The notes under the pieces: model-generated
Seen by the model: only the letters and a program-made list of their open reading frames with translations
The model's database searches: none
Told to the model about the DNA's origin: nothing
Part shown: positions 44,123 to 57,022 of the stretch, in pieces
Numbering within the stretch: the first letter of the stretch is position 1
How the letters are laid out: every line of letters begins with the position of its first letter
Made by a program: the position numbers and the translations under genes
Origin: Kiloniellaceae bacterium
Lineage (GTDB): Bacteria; Pseudomonadota; Alphaproteobacteria; Kiloniellales; Kiloniellaceae
DNA length: 64,000 bases
NCBI GenBank assembly: GCA_021776195.1
Contig: JAJFGK010000021.1
Coordinates: 1-64,000, forward strand
Direction: 5' to 3'

Positions 44123-45475
44123 TCAGGCCTTCACCACCTTCGCTGACGCCGCCTCGCCAAACGCCTCGATGTTGCGCGTGTCGACTACGGTTCGCACGGA
44201 TTCGGACAGCAAAGCATAATCGACGCCATCGTGATCGGTGCAGATCACCGCACAGTCGAAGGACGACAAGACCTCGCGCGTCCATTCGACCGCGGCCCGG
44301 CCGGCCAGGGTCCCGTGTTCGCGCGACGGCGGGATAACCGGAATAAAGCGATCGTGGTAGCCCACTATCGCCCCCAGACCCTCCAGGCGTTCGATGATCT
44401 CCAAGGACGGACTCTCGCGCATGTCATCGACATTTTTCTTGTAGGCGAGGCCCACCACTAGAACCCGGGCATCCTTCAGTGCCTTGCCCTGATGGTCGTT
44501 GAGCGCATCGCTGATCGCGCGGACAACATGACCCGGCATGGCTTTGTTGACCTCGCCGGCCAGCTCGATGAAGCGGGCGTTCATATCGAACTCGCGCGCC
44601 TTCCAGGACAGATAGAAAGGGTCGATGGGAATGCAGTGGCCACCCAGGCCCGGGCCGGGATAGAAGGCCATGAAACCGAAGGGCTTCGTCTTGGCCGCCT
44701 CGATCACCTCCCAAACGTCGATTCCCATTTGCTGGTAAATCAGCTTCAACTCGTTGACCAGGGCAATATTGACGGCACGAAATATGTTCTCCGTCAGCTT
44801 CACCGCCTCGGCGGTCTTGGCGTTGCTGACCGGCACTACCCTCTCGGTTACTTCCCGGTAGAGCCGTGTGCCCGCCGCGCGTGCCGCCTCCGAGCCCGCG
44901 CCGAGGACCTTTGGGATCGTGGCCGTTTCGAAATCGGGATTGGCCGGGTCCTCCCGCTCGGGCGAATAGACGAAGAGGAAGTCGTCGTCGCAGCGCAGTC
45001 CCGAAGTCTCCAGAATCGGGACCAGCAGCTCGTCGCAGGACCCGGGGTAGGTCGTCGACTCGAAAGACACCAGCTGGCCCTGCCGCAGATAGCTCGCGAT
45101 GGTCCTGGCGGTACTCTCGACGAAGGACATGTCGGGGTCGCGCTGCCGGGTCAAGGGCGTCGGCACGCAGATGATCAGGGCGTCGGCTTCGCCCAGCCGC
45201 TCCATCGCCACGGTCGCCTGAAAACGACCGCTCGCCAGAGCCTGGCCGATCTGCTCATCGGTGAAGTGCCTGATGTAGGACTGTCCGCCATTGAGCGCGG
45301 CGACCTTTGTCTCGTCGACATCGAAGCCGATCACTTTTTGACCGGCCCGGCAGAATGCCAGAGCCAGCGGCAAACCGACATAACCCATGCCGATCACGCC
45401 GATGACCGCCGTCTTGGCATCGAGGCGACCAATCAATTGGTCGCTGAACCCTGTCACCCCTTCATGGGTCGCCAT
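44123..45475 (-). CDS. UDP-N-acetylglucosamine 6-dehydrogenase (WbpA/TviB-like)
   Basis: 450 residues from ATG at 45475. UDP-glucose/GDP-mannose dehydrogenase family: VIGMGYVGLPLALAF near residue 25, ESTTYPGSCDE, KLTENIFRAVNIALVNEL, the catalytic Cys in GPGLGGHCIPIDPFY near residue 278, and GLAYKKNVDDMRESP. It oxidises C6 of UDP-GlcNAc twice with NAD to give UDP-GlcNAc-uronate, the first step of the 2,3-diacetamido-hexuronate pathway. On the strand opposite the main operon and convergent with it. Confidence 0.9.
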   Translation of the reverse strand: MATHEGVTGFSDQLIGRLDAKTAVIGVIGMGYVGLPLALAFCRAGQKVIGFDVDETKVAALNGGQSYIRHFTDEQIGQALASGRFQATVAMERLGEADALIICVPTPLTRQRDPDMSFVESTARTIASYLRQGQLVSFESTTYPGSCDELLVPILETSGLRCDDDFLFVYSPEREDPANPDFETATIPKVLGAGSEAARAAGTRLYREVTERVVPVSNAKTAEAVKLTENIFRAVNIALVNELKLIYQQMGIDVWEVIEAAKTKPFGFMAFYPGPGLGGHCIPIDPFYLSWKAREFDMNARFIELAGEVNKAMPGHVVRAISDALNDHQGKALKDARVLVVGLAYKKNVDDMRESPSLEIIERLEGLGAIVGYHDRFIPVIPPSREHGTLAGRAAVEWTREVLSSFDCAVICTDHDGVDYALLSESVRTVVDTRNIEAFGEAASAKVVKA

Positions 45476-45556
45476 CGCCCTGATCGTCCTCTCCTGCGCC
45501 ATGCCACAACTTAGTCTCGCCACGCTCGACCGACGTCGGCTGCCAACGTCGGCCGC

Positions 45557-46156
45557 CTAGGATAGCTCTTCCAAGCGGTCAGCCGCGACCTCGCGGTAGC
45601 GCTTGCCGCTGTGGGGGCAGACAAGATCGTCGCCCAGCACTTCGCCCGCGGCGGACACCCAGCCGATTCGCTTGGCCGGAACGCCGGCCATCAACGCGTA
45701 GTCCGGCACGTCCCTGGTCACGACCGCGCCTGCCGCTATCATGCAATAGGCGCCCAGCGTGTTGCCGCAGACAATCGTCGCATTGGCGCCGATCGCGGCA
45801 CCCTTGCGCACCAGCGTCGGCACGTAGGGCTTTTTATGCCCGGTCCCGGTCCGCGGGTTCCGGTCGTTGGTGAAGACGCAGGATGGCCCGCAAAAGACTT
45901 TCTCTTCCAAGGTCACGCCGTCGTAGAGGCTGACGTTGTTCTGAATTCGGCAACCGTCGCCGAGGCTGACGTTGGGACCGACCATGACATTCTGTCCCAG
46001 GCTGCAGTCGCGCCCGATGGTCACGTTCGGCAGGACGTGACAGAAGTGCCAAATCGCGGTGCCGGCGCCGATGCTGCAAGGCTCGTCGACATAGGCACTT
46101 TCATGAATGCGCACTTCGGGAAAGCGTTCTGAAAGCCCGGACCCGCCCTTCGTCAT
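45557..46156 (-). CDS. WbpD-like UDP-3-amino-sugar N-acetyltransferase
   Basis: 199 residues from ATG at 46156, overlapping the previous stop as ATGA. Left-handed beta-helix with many hexapeptide repeats ([40 protein letters not shown]), [11 protein letters not shown], and the conserved [22 protein letters not shown]. WbpD/WlbB-type enzymes transfer acetyl from acetyl-CoA to the 3-amino group of UDP-GlcNAc3N-uronate. The tail after residue 165 has a CxxSG motif ([13 protein letters not shown]) seen in this group. Confidence 0.88.
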   Translation of the reverse strand: MTKGGSGLSERFPEVRIHESAYVDEPCSIGAGTAIWHFCHVLPNVTIGRDCSLGQNVMVGPNVSLGDGCRIQNNVSLYDGVTLEEKVFCGPSCVFTNDRNPRTGTGHKKPYVPTLVRKGAAIGANATIVCGNTLGAYCMIAAGAVVTRDVPDYALMAGVPAKRIGWVSAAGEVLGDDLVCPHSGKRYREVAADRLEELS

Positions 46157-47172
46157 CCGACAACGTCCTTCATGCTGTGATCCAGAGCGCCCTGGGCCGC
46201 CGCCAAGACCTGCAGGACGCGAAGCCCCTCTTCGCCGTCGGTCGGCGGCGCTTTCCGTGTCTCGATCGCGGTCAGAAACTGCCGGCATTCGATCTTCAGC
46301 GGCTCGTCCTGCGCGACCTCGATGGCCTCGCCTTCTGCCGGACGCGCAAGGACCTGGCCATTGGCGCGATCGATGACGTGTCGATAGATCACCAGCTTGT
46401 CCCGCCAGGCCTGCCGATCATCGAACACCGCCATGGCCTGGGTCCCGACCACGACAAGCTTTTGCTCCTTGAAGGGATTGAGCCATGAAACCTGGATCCG
46501 GGCGCGCAAGGCACCGGGAAAACCCAGATGCACCGTGGTCACGTCGGCTATCGCCGGATTGACATAGGCCGAACCCTCCGCCGTGACCCGGTCCGGCACA
46601 ACCCCGGCCAGGGCCAAGATCATGGAGATGTCATGCGGCGCAAAGCTCCAGAGCACGTTCTCCTCGCTGCGAATCTTACCAAAGTTCAAGCGGTTGGAAT
46701 AGAGATGCCGCAGGGCGCCCAGTTGGCCGCCGTCGACCATTTCCTTCAATGCGCGAAACACGGGATGATACTGCAGCAGATGCCCGACCATGAGAATTCT
46801 TTGCTCGTCCCGGGCAAGATCACACAGCGCCTGGCCGTCGGCGACCTTCACTGCCAGGGGCTTTTCCACGAAGAGGTCCTTGCCGGCGCGAAGCGCCTCG
46901 GTCGCCAGTGCGGCATGCAAGACTGCCGGCGCGGCGATGGCGACCCCTTTGACAGTGTCGTCTGCAAGCAGGGCCTCCCAGGTCCGCGCCGGGACACCGT
47001 GGTTGTCAGCCATGGCCCGTGCGACGGCCGGGTCTGGGTCGCTGACCGCTGCCAGCGCGCCCAGGTCGGCGAAATTGCGCACCAGGTTCTTGCCCCAATA
47101 GCCACAGCCGACAACAGCGACCGAAGGGCCCGTTGCGCCAGAAGACAAGGAACCGGGGTCAGAGGCAATCAT
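46153..47172 (-). CDS. WbpB-like UDP-GlcNAc-uronate 3-dehydrogenase (Gfo/Idh/MocA)
   Basis: 339 residues from ATG at 47172 (TTG at 47181 possible). Rossmann [33 protein letters not shown], and the WbpB/WlbA-specific region [37 protein letters not shown]. It oxidises C3 of UDP-GlcNAc-uronate so that a WbpE-type aminotransferase can aminate it. Its stop overlaps the start of the WbpD-like gene. A 12-base palindrome lies 28 bases upstream of the start. Confidence 0.9.
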   Translation of the reverse strand: MIASDPGSLSSGATGPSVAVVGCGYWGKNLVRNFADLGALAAVSDPDPAVARAMADNHGVPARTWEALLADDTVKGVAIAAPAVLHAALATEALRAGKDLFVEKPLAVKVADGQALCDLARDEQRILMVGHLLQYHPVFRALKEMVDGGQLGALRHLYSNRLNFGKIRSEENVLWSFAPHDISMILALAGVVPDRVTAEGSAYVNPAIADVTTVHLGFPGALRARIQVSWLNPFKEQKLVVVGTQAMAVFDDRQAWRDKLVIYRHVIDRANGQVLARPAEGEAIEVAQDEPLKIECRQFLTAIETRKAPPTDGEEGLRVLQVLAAAQGALDHSMKDVVG

Positions 47173-47199
47173 GGCGCCCAAGATTAATGACAGGAATGG

Positions 47200-47211
47200 T
47201 AATGGCCATTA
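47200..47211. promoter_or_regulatory. Perfect 12-base palindrome upstream of the WbpB-like gene
   Basis: TAATGGCCATTA, AT-rich in a GC-rich setting, 28-39 bases before the ATG on the minus strand. Could be an operator for the leftward wbpB-wbpD-wbpA genes. It does not resemble the GTTCA/TGAAC element of the main operon. Confidence 0.35.
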
Positions 47212-47292
47212 GCGGGAAGCGGCGTTTTGACGCGCCAGGGGAAGCCTGAAAGAACGCGCGGACAAGACCACAGACACCGGACTGAAACAAGG

Positions 47293-48627
47293 TCATTTTC
47301 CGCCGCGGGCCTGGCCCGGCGCGGCCCCGGCATCCCCGGCGAGCCCACCAGCGGCCCCTGCGATCTTCGCTGTCGAGACCGAGAGACCATTGAAGGTGGC
47401 GACGAGGCAAAGCAAGGCAAGCCATTGCCCCTGCCATAGGCCAAAGGCGGTCATGGCCACCGCCAAGGCAGCCCCAAGACTGGCGACCGCCGCGGCGCGC
47501 GCAGGCGGCGCCAAAGCCCCGAGAGGCCGCAGCAGGGCCCAGAGGATCAGACCGGCAAGGCCGAGGCCCACGGCACCAAGATCGAGCAGCAGCTCCAGGG
47601 CGGCGTTGTGCGGGTGAAGCGGCACCACCGGTCGGTCGTTCGGTCTGGCCTCGACCTCGGCCTGACTAGTGGCCTGCGACCGGTAGGGCGCGGCGCCGAA
47701 GTTCGGCAGGTTCCGCGCGGCATCGAAACCCCACCCGGACAGCGGTTTCTCGACGACGCGCTCGGCCACGAACTCCCAAAGATGGACCCGGTAGCGCGAG
47801 TTGTTCGCCAGCCACTTGGCGTCGGCGAGGCCCGCCGCGCCCAGACCCAGGGCCAGCGGCACCGCGCCCAGACCGGCGGCCAGCAAAAGCACCAGGGTCA
47901 GCGGCCGCCAAACCGCCGGTCGGGCCCACAACAGCAGAAAGACTAAAGCGCCGGCCAGCCAGGCCAAAACGGCGGCACTGCTTTCCATCACCAGCAGAAA
48001 TGGCAGCAGGGCGGCAGGCAGCAGGAGCGCCGATTTGGTGTGTCCGCGACCCAGCAGGACACCGACCAGAGGCCAGACCAGAATAGCGAAGGCGGTCATG
48101 CCGCGGTTGAAGCGGATCTTGTAGTGATAAAAGTCGGCGGCCTCGCCCTTGACCGCGGTGAGCAAGGGAAATCCGAGGGCCGTCTCCACCGCTGCCAGCG
48201 CGAAGGCCAGGAGGAACCCAACCAAGAGCCAAGTCGCGGCTTCCTGACGCGCACGCCGGTCGAGCGGCCGCAGCAGCGCAAAGAGATAGAGGCCGAGCCC
48301 GAGAAGCGCCAGAGCGCGCAGCAACCGGAGCGCAGCCTCGCCCGGGGTTTCGACCCAGATCAGGCTCGCCGCGGCCCACAGTGCGAAGAGGCCCAAGGAC
48401 AGAGCGACGCCGCGCGGCGGCCAAGGCAGACGACGCCAGGCCCAGAGCCACGCCAAAAGGCTGCAAGCCACGGCCAGCGCCAGCAGAACCACGACCCCCT
48501 TGGGCGCCAGGAGCGCGACGCCAGGCAGCAGCCCAAAGAGCAGACAGACCGTCGGGCGCAATAGTCCCATGGCCCTATTGTCTTGTGCCGACAGATCCTT
48601 TGCCAGGGGTTGGTCAGACGCCATCAT
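47293..48627 (-). CDS. O-antigen ligase/polymerase family membrane protein (WaaL/Wzy-like)
   Basis: Up to 444 residues; the start is uncertain (ATG at 48627 or 48570, the latter starting at the first membrane helix). About ten to twelve hydrophobic helices, and the periplasmic loop with SGWGFDAARNLPNF followed by VVPLHPHNAALELLLDLGAVGL, the O-antigen ligase (Wzy_C) signature with its conserved His. In an ABC-transporter-dependent system, a ligase joins the exported O-polysaccharide to lipid A-core, so WaaL is the favoured role. Confidence 0.82.
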   Translation of the reverse strand: MMASDQPLAKDLSAQDNRAMGLLRPTVCLLFGLLPGVALLAPKGVVVLLALAVACSLLAWLWAWRRLPWPPRGVALSLGLFALWAAASLIWVETPGEAALRLLRALALLGLGLYLFALLRPLDRRARQEAATWLLVGFLLAFALAAVETALGFPLLTAVKGEAADFYHYKIRFNRGMTAFAILVWPLVGVLLGRGHTKSALLLPAALLPFLLVMESSAAVLAWLAGALVFLLLWARPAVWRPLTLVLLLAAGLGAVPLALGLGAAGLADAKWLANNSRYRVHLWEFVAERVVEKPLSGWGFDAARNLPNFGAAPYRSQATSQAEVEARPNDRPVVPLHPHNAALELLLDLGAVGLGLAGLILWALLRPLGALAPPARAAAVASLGAALAVAMTAFGLWQGQWLALLCLVATFNGLSVSTAKIAGAAGGLAGDAGAAPGQARGGK

Positions 48628-48657
48628 CGATACGCACCGACGGCCCTCCGCAGCGCC

Positions 48658-48693
48658 ACCGGGCCTTGGGAGACCGGGCCTTGGGAGACCGGG
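48658..48693. repeat. Two and a half 15-base direct repeats between cbtA and the ligase gene
   Basis: ACCGGGCCTTGGGAG occurs twice in tandem (48658-48672, 48673-48687) and is followed by a partial third copy. It lies in the narrow gap between the cbtA stop and the ligase start, where it may form part of the ligase promoter or leader; no function evident. Confidence 0.75.
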
Positions 48694-48696
48694 AAA

Positions 48697-49380
48697 TCAG
48701 GCCGCCCAGCGCCGATAGAGCGCGCCAGACAGGCTGCCCAGACAGGCCCAGAACAAGGCGGCCATGACCAGGGAAGCCGCGACGAAATGGGCCGCGAGCT
48801 CCGGCGGTACCGACCCCGCCCCCTCGCCATGGGGCGCCGGCAGCGCGACCGGCGCGATCAGCAGGAGCCCGCCCAGAACCCGCCACAGGAGCCCGCGGCC
48901 AAAGGCGATCAAGGCAAGCGCAACCGCCGTGGCCAAGGCGACGCCGATCCAAAGGGCCTGGCGCAGGCCGAGGTCCGCCGCCGCCGCGCCGGGCAGCTCC
49001 GGCGGCAGAACTAACGCCGGCGCCAGAGCAAAGGCGGCAAAGCCGCCGAGCCCCCAGAGCAGACCCTTGCGCCAATCGAGCTCGCGCCCGGAAAAAGCAT
49101 AGCCGGCAACCAGCAGCAGGCCATAGCCGAAACCGGTCAGCACATTGGTCATCCAAGTGAAGGCCTTGCGTTCCAGGCCGTCGTCCGGCGCCCAGGCCGC
49201 CGCATCATGATCGTGATCATGGCCGTCGCCCGCGCTGGCCGTGTCGCCATGACCGTGGCCGACCTCGAAGGCCTCCGCCTGATAGATCAGCGGCGTGACC
49301 TTGGATTCCTGGACCAGGGAGGCGAAAAGGCCGGCCGCGATGCCCGCGACCACGGCCACGGCGAGCAATCGCGTGATCAT
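48697..49380 (-). CDS. cbtA: Cobalt transporter subunit CbtA
   Basis: 227 residues from ATG at 49380. Five to six membrane segments (LLAVAVVAGIAAGLFASLVQ, NVLTGFGYGLLLVAGYAF, GLGGFAAFALAPALVLP, ALWIGVALATAVALALIAFG). A His/Asp-rich loop after the first helix (GHGHGDTASAGDGHDHDHD) should bind metal. CbtA/CbtB genes are predicted cobalt-uptake components found next to B12 genes. Follows cbtB by 10 bases. Confidence 0.9.
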   Translation of the reverse strand: MITRLLAVAVVAGIAAGLFASLVQESKVTPLIYQAEAFEVGHGHGDTASAGDGHDHDHDAAAWAPDDGLERKAFTWMTNVLTGFGYGLLLVAGYAFSGRELDWRKGLLWGLGGFAAFALAPALVLPPELPGAAAADLGLRQALWIGVALATAVALALIAFGRGLLWRVLGGLLLIAPVALPAPHGEGAGSVPPELAAHFVAASLVMAALFWACLGSLSGALYRRWAA

Positions 49381-49390
49381 GGCAAAACCG

Positions 49391-49573
49391 TCAGTGGCAG
49401 GGGAAGGAGAAGCCGTGGCGTCCGTCATGGGCCGCGTTGTGCAGAGTTGCGCTCTGCGCAAAACCGACGCCCCAGATAACGAAGACACCCAGCAGCGCGG
49501 CACAGAGACCGGCGGTCACGCGGCTTTGAACGCTCGCCAAGGAGGAAGTCTTTACCGAGGCCTTTGTCTGCAT
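49391..49573 (-). CDS. cbtB: Cobalt transporter subunit CbtB
   Basis: 60 residues from ATG at 49573; an ATG at 49612 is less likely because family members start near MQTKASVKTSS. One membrane helix (LCAALLGVFVIWGVGFAQSA) and the characteristic His-containing C terminus HNAAHDGRHGFSFPCH. Partner of CbtA. I looked for a cobalamin riboswitch in the 269-base region upstream and found no convincing one. Confidence 0.9.
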   Translation of the reverse strand: MQTKASVKTSSLASVQSRVTAGLCAALLGVFVIWGVGFAQSATLHNAAHDGRHGFSFPCH

Positions 49574-49734
49574 GCCGCTGATCCTTGCAAATATACCCAG
49601 GGACCGACCCAAGCCGCGATCCCCAGTCCCATTGTGATGGGCGTATTAAACCGGATTCGAGGTGGGATGCAAGGCATTCAGGACGTCGCAAAGAATCCCA
49701 TTTGCGTCACTTTCGGAGCAGAGCGGCGAGGCTG

Positions 49735-49758
49735 TTTCATGCGCAGACTTTTCATGCG
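49735..49758. promoter_or_regulatory. Direct repeat in the cbtB-cobW divergent promoter region
   Basis: TTTCATGCG occurs at 49735-49743 and again at 49750-49758, 15 bases apart start to start. It lies in the region that must hold promoters for both cbtBA (leftward) and cobW-cobN (rightward). Could be a tandem operator; no known regulator consensus recognised. Confidence 0.3.
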
Positions 49759-49842
49759 ACACACAGGCTTGGCTCCTCTATGGTCCGGCCCCCGTCGGCA
49801 GTTTCGATCAGGCGTCCGACAGACCGAGGAGTGCGAGGAATC

Positions 49843-50877
49843 ATGCAGCAACCACAGAAGATACCGGCGACCGTTATCACGGGTTTCCTCGGTGCCGGAA
49901 AGACCAGTGCCATTCGTCACCTCCTGAGCCACGCGAACGGCAAACGCCTGGCCCTCATCATCAACGAGTTCGGCGACCTTGGGGTCGATGGCGAGATCGT
50001 CAAGAGCTGCGGTATCGAAGGCTGCGACGAGGAAGACGTGCTGGAGTTGGCCAATGGCTGCATCTGCTGCACCGTGGCCGACGACTTTCTGCCGACCATT
50101 CAGGGTCTTCTGGAGCGCGAAACCCCGCCCGACCATATCGTGATCGAGACTTCGGGTCTGGCGCTGCCCAAGCCGCTGGTCAAGGCCTTCGGCTGGCCCG
50201 AGGTGCGGACCCGGGTGACGGTCGACGGCGTGATCGCCATGGTCGACGGTCCGGCGGTCGCCGACGGTCTCTTCGCCAGCGATCCGGCCGCGGTCGAGGC
50301 CCAACGCCAGGCCGATGAGATGCTCGATCACGACAGCCCGCTGGAAGAGCTCTTCGAGGAGCAGCTCGGCTGCGCCGACCTGGTGGTTCTGAACAAGACC
50401 GACCTGCTGGCGGACAAGGACCTGACTCGGGTCCTGGGCGAGCTAAAGGACCACCTGCGGCCCGGCGTACGGGTCGTGCAGGCGCGCGACGGCGCGGTCG
50501 ACCCCGGCATCCTGCTCGGTCTGCTGGCGGCGGCGGAAGACGACCTGGACAGCCGGCCCTCGCACATCGACGCTGCCGGCGAGCACGACCACGACGACTT
50601 CACCTCCTTCACCCTGCCGCTCGCCGAACTGGCCGAACCCGCCGCATTGAACCGGGTCCTGCTGCCGCTGATCGAGAACCACTGTATCCTGCGGGTCAAG
50701 GGATTCGCGGCCGTGGCCGGCAAGGACATGCGCCTGGTGGTGCAGGGTGTCGGCCGGCGGCTGCAGAGCTATTACGACCGGGCCTGGAGCACGGGAGAAG
50801 CGCGCCAGGGACAGTTGGTGGTGATCGGCGAGACCGGCCTGGACGAAGCCGCGATCCGTCTCGCCCTGGCCGGCTAA
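49843..50877 (+). CDS. cobW: Cobalamin biosynthesis GTPase CobW
   Basis: 344 residues from ATG at 49843 with GAGGAA upstream. G3E GTPase: P-loop GFLGAGKTS near residues 14-22, the metal-binding CxCC motif as NGCICC near residue 72, NKTD, and a short HDHDD stretch before the C-terminal domain. It is thought to deliver cobalt to CobN. It is followed by cobN after 31 bases. Confidence 0.93.
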   Translation: MQQPQKIPATVITGFLGAGKTSAIRHLLSHANGKRLALIINEFGDLGVDGEIVKSCGIEGCDEEDVLELANGCICCTVADDFLPTIQGLLERETPPDHIVIETSGLALPKPLVKAFGWPEVRTRVTVDGVIAMVDGPAVADGLFASDPAAVEAQRQADEMLDHDSPLEELFEEQLGCADLVVLNKTDLLADKDLTRVLGELKDHLRPGVRVVQARDGAVDPGILLGLLAAAEDDLDSRPSHIDAAGEHDHDDFTSFTLPLAELAEPAALNRVLLPLIENHCILRVKGFAAVAGKDMRLVVQGVGRRLQSYYDRAWSTGEARQGQLVVIGETGLDEAAIRLALAG

Positions 50878-50908
50878 CGCGCTCCGGCGGCGCGACGAGT
50901 AGGTCGCT

Positions 50909-54658
<3,750 letters not shown>

Positions 54659-54659
54659 A

Positions 54660-55502
54660 TTAGGGCTCGAAACCCTCAAAGGCAGCATCGAAATCCGCCA
54701 CCCAGCGCGACAAGGGCGGGCGATTCTCGGTGATATCGCCGGCGGACCAGAGGATCCGCTTGCGGTCCATCGCGTGGGTCACCTCGTTGTCGGGACAGAG
54801 AATATAGAAATCGCCGCGCTCCAGGGCCGCGAACATAAAGTCGGCGACCCGCTCCGGCGGCCAGGCGCCGCGCTGCTGTTGCTGGGTGCCAATGCTGGTC
54901 CAGCCGGGGATCAGCAGGTGGGCGCTGACCTGGCAGCGCTCGGTGTTGCGCAGCGTGTGCTGCAAGGCCTCGCTGTAGGTCTTGAGCGCGGCCTTGGTGA
55001 TGTTGTAGGCAACATTGCCCGGCGGGTTGGTGATGCCCTGCTTGGAGCCGCTGTTCACCACCATGGCCGGCAGTCGCTCGTCGAGCATCGCCGGCAGGAA
55101 GGCGCGCACGCCATTGACGACCCCCCAGAAGTTGACCGCCATGGCCTGCTGCCAGTCCACGGGGTCGGCCCAGAGGTCGCCGCCGACGCGGGTGACCGCG
55201 TTGTTCATCAGCAAGGAGACGGGCCCGAGGCGATCGGTGACGGCCACCTGCAGAGCCTCCAGCTCGCCTGGCTGGGCGACATCGGTGGCGGCGGCCATGA
55301 CGTCGTCGCTGCCCCCTGGCGCGACCTCCGCGACGGCGGCGCGGGCGGCCTCCAGGGTCTCGCCGGCCAAGTCGGCCAGGCAGACCATCATGCCGCGCGC
55401 GGCGGCGCGCTTGCAGACCGCGAGGCCGATGCCGCTGGCCGCCCCGGTGACCACCGCCACGCGGCCCCGCTCGAAGATCTTCGGTGTTCTGGCCTTGGCC
55501 AT
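54660..55502 (-). CDS. Short-chain dehydrogenase/reductase
   Basis: 280 residues. Classical SDR with VTGAASGIGLAV near residues 18-29, NNAVTRVGG, Ser in VVNSGSKQGI and YNITK as the YxxxK active site. Substrate unknown. It is flanked by cobN and cobO but on the opposite strand, and nothing links it to cobalamin. Divergent from cobO across about 143 bases. Confidence 0.88.
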   Translation of the reverse strand: MAKARTPKIFERGRVAVVTGAASGIGLAVCKRAAARGMMVCLADLAGETLEAARAAVAEVAPGGSDDVMAAATDVAQPGELEALQVAVTDRLGPVSLLMNNAVTRVGGDLWADPVDWQQAMAVNFWGVVNGVRAFLPAMLDERLPAMVVNSGSKQGITNPPGNVAYNITKAALKTYSEALQHTLRNTERCQVSAHLLIPGWTSIGTQQQQRGAWPPERVADFMFAALERGDFYILCPDNEVTHAMDRKRILWSAGDITENRPPLSRWVADFDAAFEGFEP

Positions 55503-55645
55503 GGCTCGTCCTTTCCGCTCCGCTGCGTCGCCATTCTAGGTCAGGTCCGCCTCGGTCGTGCAAGTCGGGGTCGGTGATAGGCTGGTTCCCTCACCGCCAG
55601 CCATGTTACGACAGGCGCCACAGGGAAGCGACGGAGACAGGCGCC

Positions 55646-56302
55646 ATGAGCGATGAGACGGCGAGCAGTGAAGCGGCGAACGGCGAGGACCCTTTTGCCC
55701 GGGCCAATGAAAAGTCGCGCAACCGCAAGGCGGCGCGCGACAAGATGCTGGCCGACAAGACGGTGGAAAAAGGCCTCCTGATCGTCCACACGGGCAAGGG
55801 CAAGGGCAAATCGACCGCCGCCTTCGGACTCGCGGCGCGGGCCGTGGGCAACGGCATGAAGGTCGGCGTGGTGCAGTACGTCAAGGGCAAGTGGGAGACC
55901 GGCGAGCGCCAGGTGCTGGAACATTTCCCCGATCAGGTCGAGATCCGCACCATGGGCGAGGGCTTCACCTGGGAGACCCAGGACAAGGCCCGCGACATCG
56001 CCGCCGCCCAGGCCGCCTGGGAGGTCTCCAAGGCCATGATCGAGGCCAGCCGTGGCGACGATCCGAAATTCGACATGGTGATCCTCGACGAACTCAACAT
56101 TGTGCTGCGCTACGACTACCTGGCGCTGGACGAGGTTGTCGCCACGCTTGGGGCCCGTCCGGCCAGGCTCCACATCGTGGTCACCGGGCGCAACGCCAAG
56201 CCGGAGTTGATCGAGGCCGCCGACCTGGTCACCGAGATGACCCAGATCAAGCACCCCTTCCGCGAACAGAACGTCAAGGCCCAAAAGGGCGTGGAGTTCT
56301 AA
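55646..56302 (+). CDS. cobO: Cob(I)yrinic acid a,c-diamide adenosyltransferase CobO
   Basis: 218 residues from ATG at 55646. Unusual inverted P-loop HTGKGKGKSTAAFG near residues 48-61, VGVVQYVKGKWETGER, DMVILDELNIVLRYDYL, HIVVTGRNAKPELIEAADLVTEM, and the PF02572-type ending KHPFREQNVKAQKGVEF. It transfers the 5-deoxyadenosyl group from ATP to the corrinoid cobalt. Confidence 0.96.
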   Translation: MSDETASSEAANGEDPFARANEKSRNRKAARDKMLADKTVEKGLLIVHTGKGKGKSTAAFGLAARAVGNGMKVGVVQYVKGKWETGERQVLEHFPDQVEIRTMGEGFTWETQDKARDIAAAQAAWEVSKAMIEASRGDDPKFDMVILDELNIVLRYDYLALDEVVATLGARPARLHIVVTGRNAKPELIEAADLVTEMTQIKHPFREQNVKAQKGVEF

Positions 56303-56463
56303 TCCAGGCAAAGCGGTGACCCCCGAGAGCCCGAGGCGCCTCCGCCGACTCCGCTTCGATCGACCTTGAAGGGGCCGGCGACTCACCCGGCTAAACAAAA
56401 TCTTAGGGTTTGTTATCGACAGTTCCGCAATCTCCAATTCTGGAAATTCGGGAAAGATCGATC

Positions 56464-56997
56464 ATGGCGTTTCTCTACAGCAGCACCGAGTACGGAGAGG
56501 AGAAAGGCGGCGCCGTGCGGCTGCTCGGCGCCCTTTGCATGCTCGTCGGCCTGTTCTTGATGATCTTGAGCGTGGAAGAAACTTTCGCACGTCTAGACTG
56601 GTTCGGAGGCCCCAACGCAACGGCGCCCGGTGTGGTGAAAAAACTCGATCTCTCCCGTACGACCGCGGTGGTCTTTCACACGCCAACGAATCTGAAGGTC
56701 GAGTTTCGCCCCGGTACCCTGGTCGACCCGCCGCGCTATGGACACCCCTACCTCAACGGCGAGCGGGTAACCGTGGCCTATGACAATCCTTCCGGCTCCG
56801 GTGGCATGATCCTCGACAATCGGGAATGGGTCCGCGTGTCCCTAATCGCCATTTTCGGCTTTCTGGTTTCGGCTTGCGGCCTGCTGCTGCGCTCGCTCGG
56901 ACCCAAGGTCTGCCTGTGCGGCGTGGTCTTCTCCGTCCTGATCTGGCCTCACACCAACGCCCTGATGCAAATGCTCTTCGATACAAGGGGCTTCTGA
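56464..56997 (+). CDS. Small membrane protein of unknown function (DUF3592-like)
   Basis: 177 residues from ATG at 56464. A hydrophobic helix near residues 17-38 (VRLLGALCMLVGLFLMILSV), a central extracytoplasmic beta-rich domain (VVFHTPTNLKVEFRPGTLVDPP, NGERVTVAYDNPSG) and two C-terminal helices (WVRVSLIAIFGFLVSACGLLL, VCLCGVVFSVLIW). The topology and the YLNGERVTVAYDP-like stretch resemble DUF3592 proteins. No link to cobalamin is evident. Confidence 0.65.
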   Translation: MAFLYSSTEYGEEKGGAVRLLGALCMLVGLFLMILSVEETFARLDWFGGPNATAPGVVKKLDLSRTTAVVFHTPTNLKVEFRPGTLVDPPRYGHPYLNGERVTVAYDNPSGSGGMILDNREWVRVSLIAIFGFLVSACGLLLRSLGPKVCLCGVVFSVLIWPHTNALMQMLFDTRGF

Positions 56998-57022
56998 CCG
57001 AAGGGCTGCATTGTGGCCTGCA

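Noticed and set aside
45593..45601. ops-like GCGGTAGCG in the WbpD-like gene
   Set aside because: Inside a gene and on the non-transcribed orientation; shows that the short core is not rare here.
49574..49842. Cobalamin riboswitch before cbtB or cobW
   Set aside because: Both strands were read for the B12 box and the conserved GCCACTG core; a CGGCCCCCG stretch alone is present, but the remaining conserved parts are missing.
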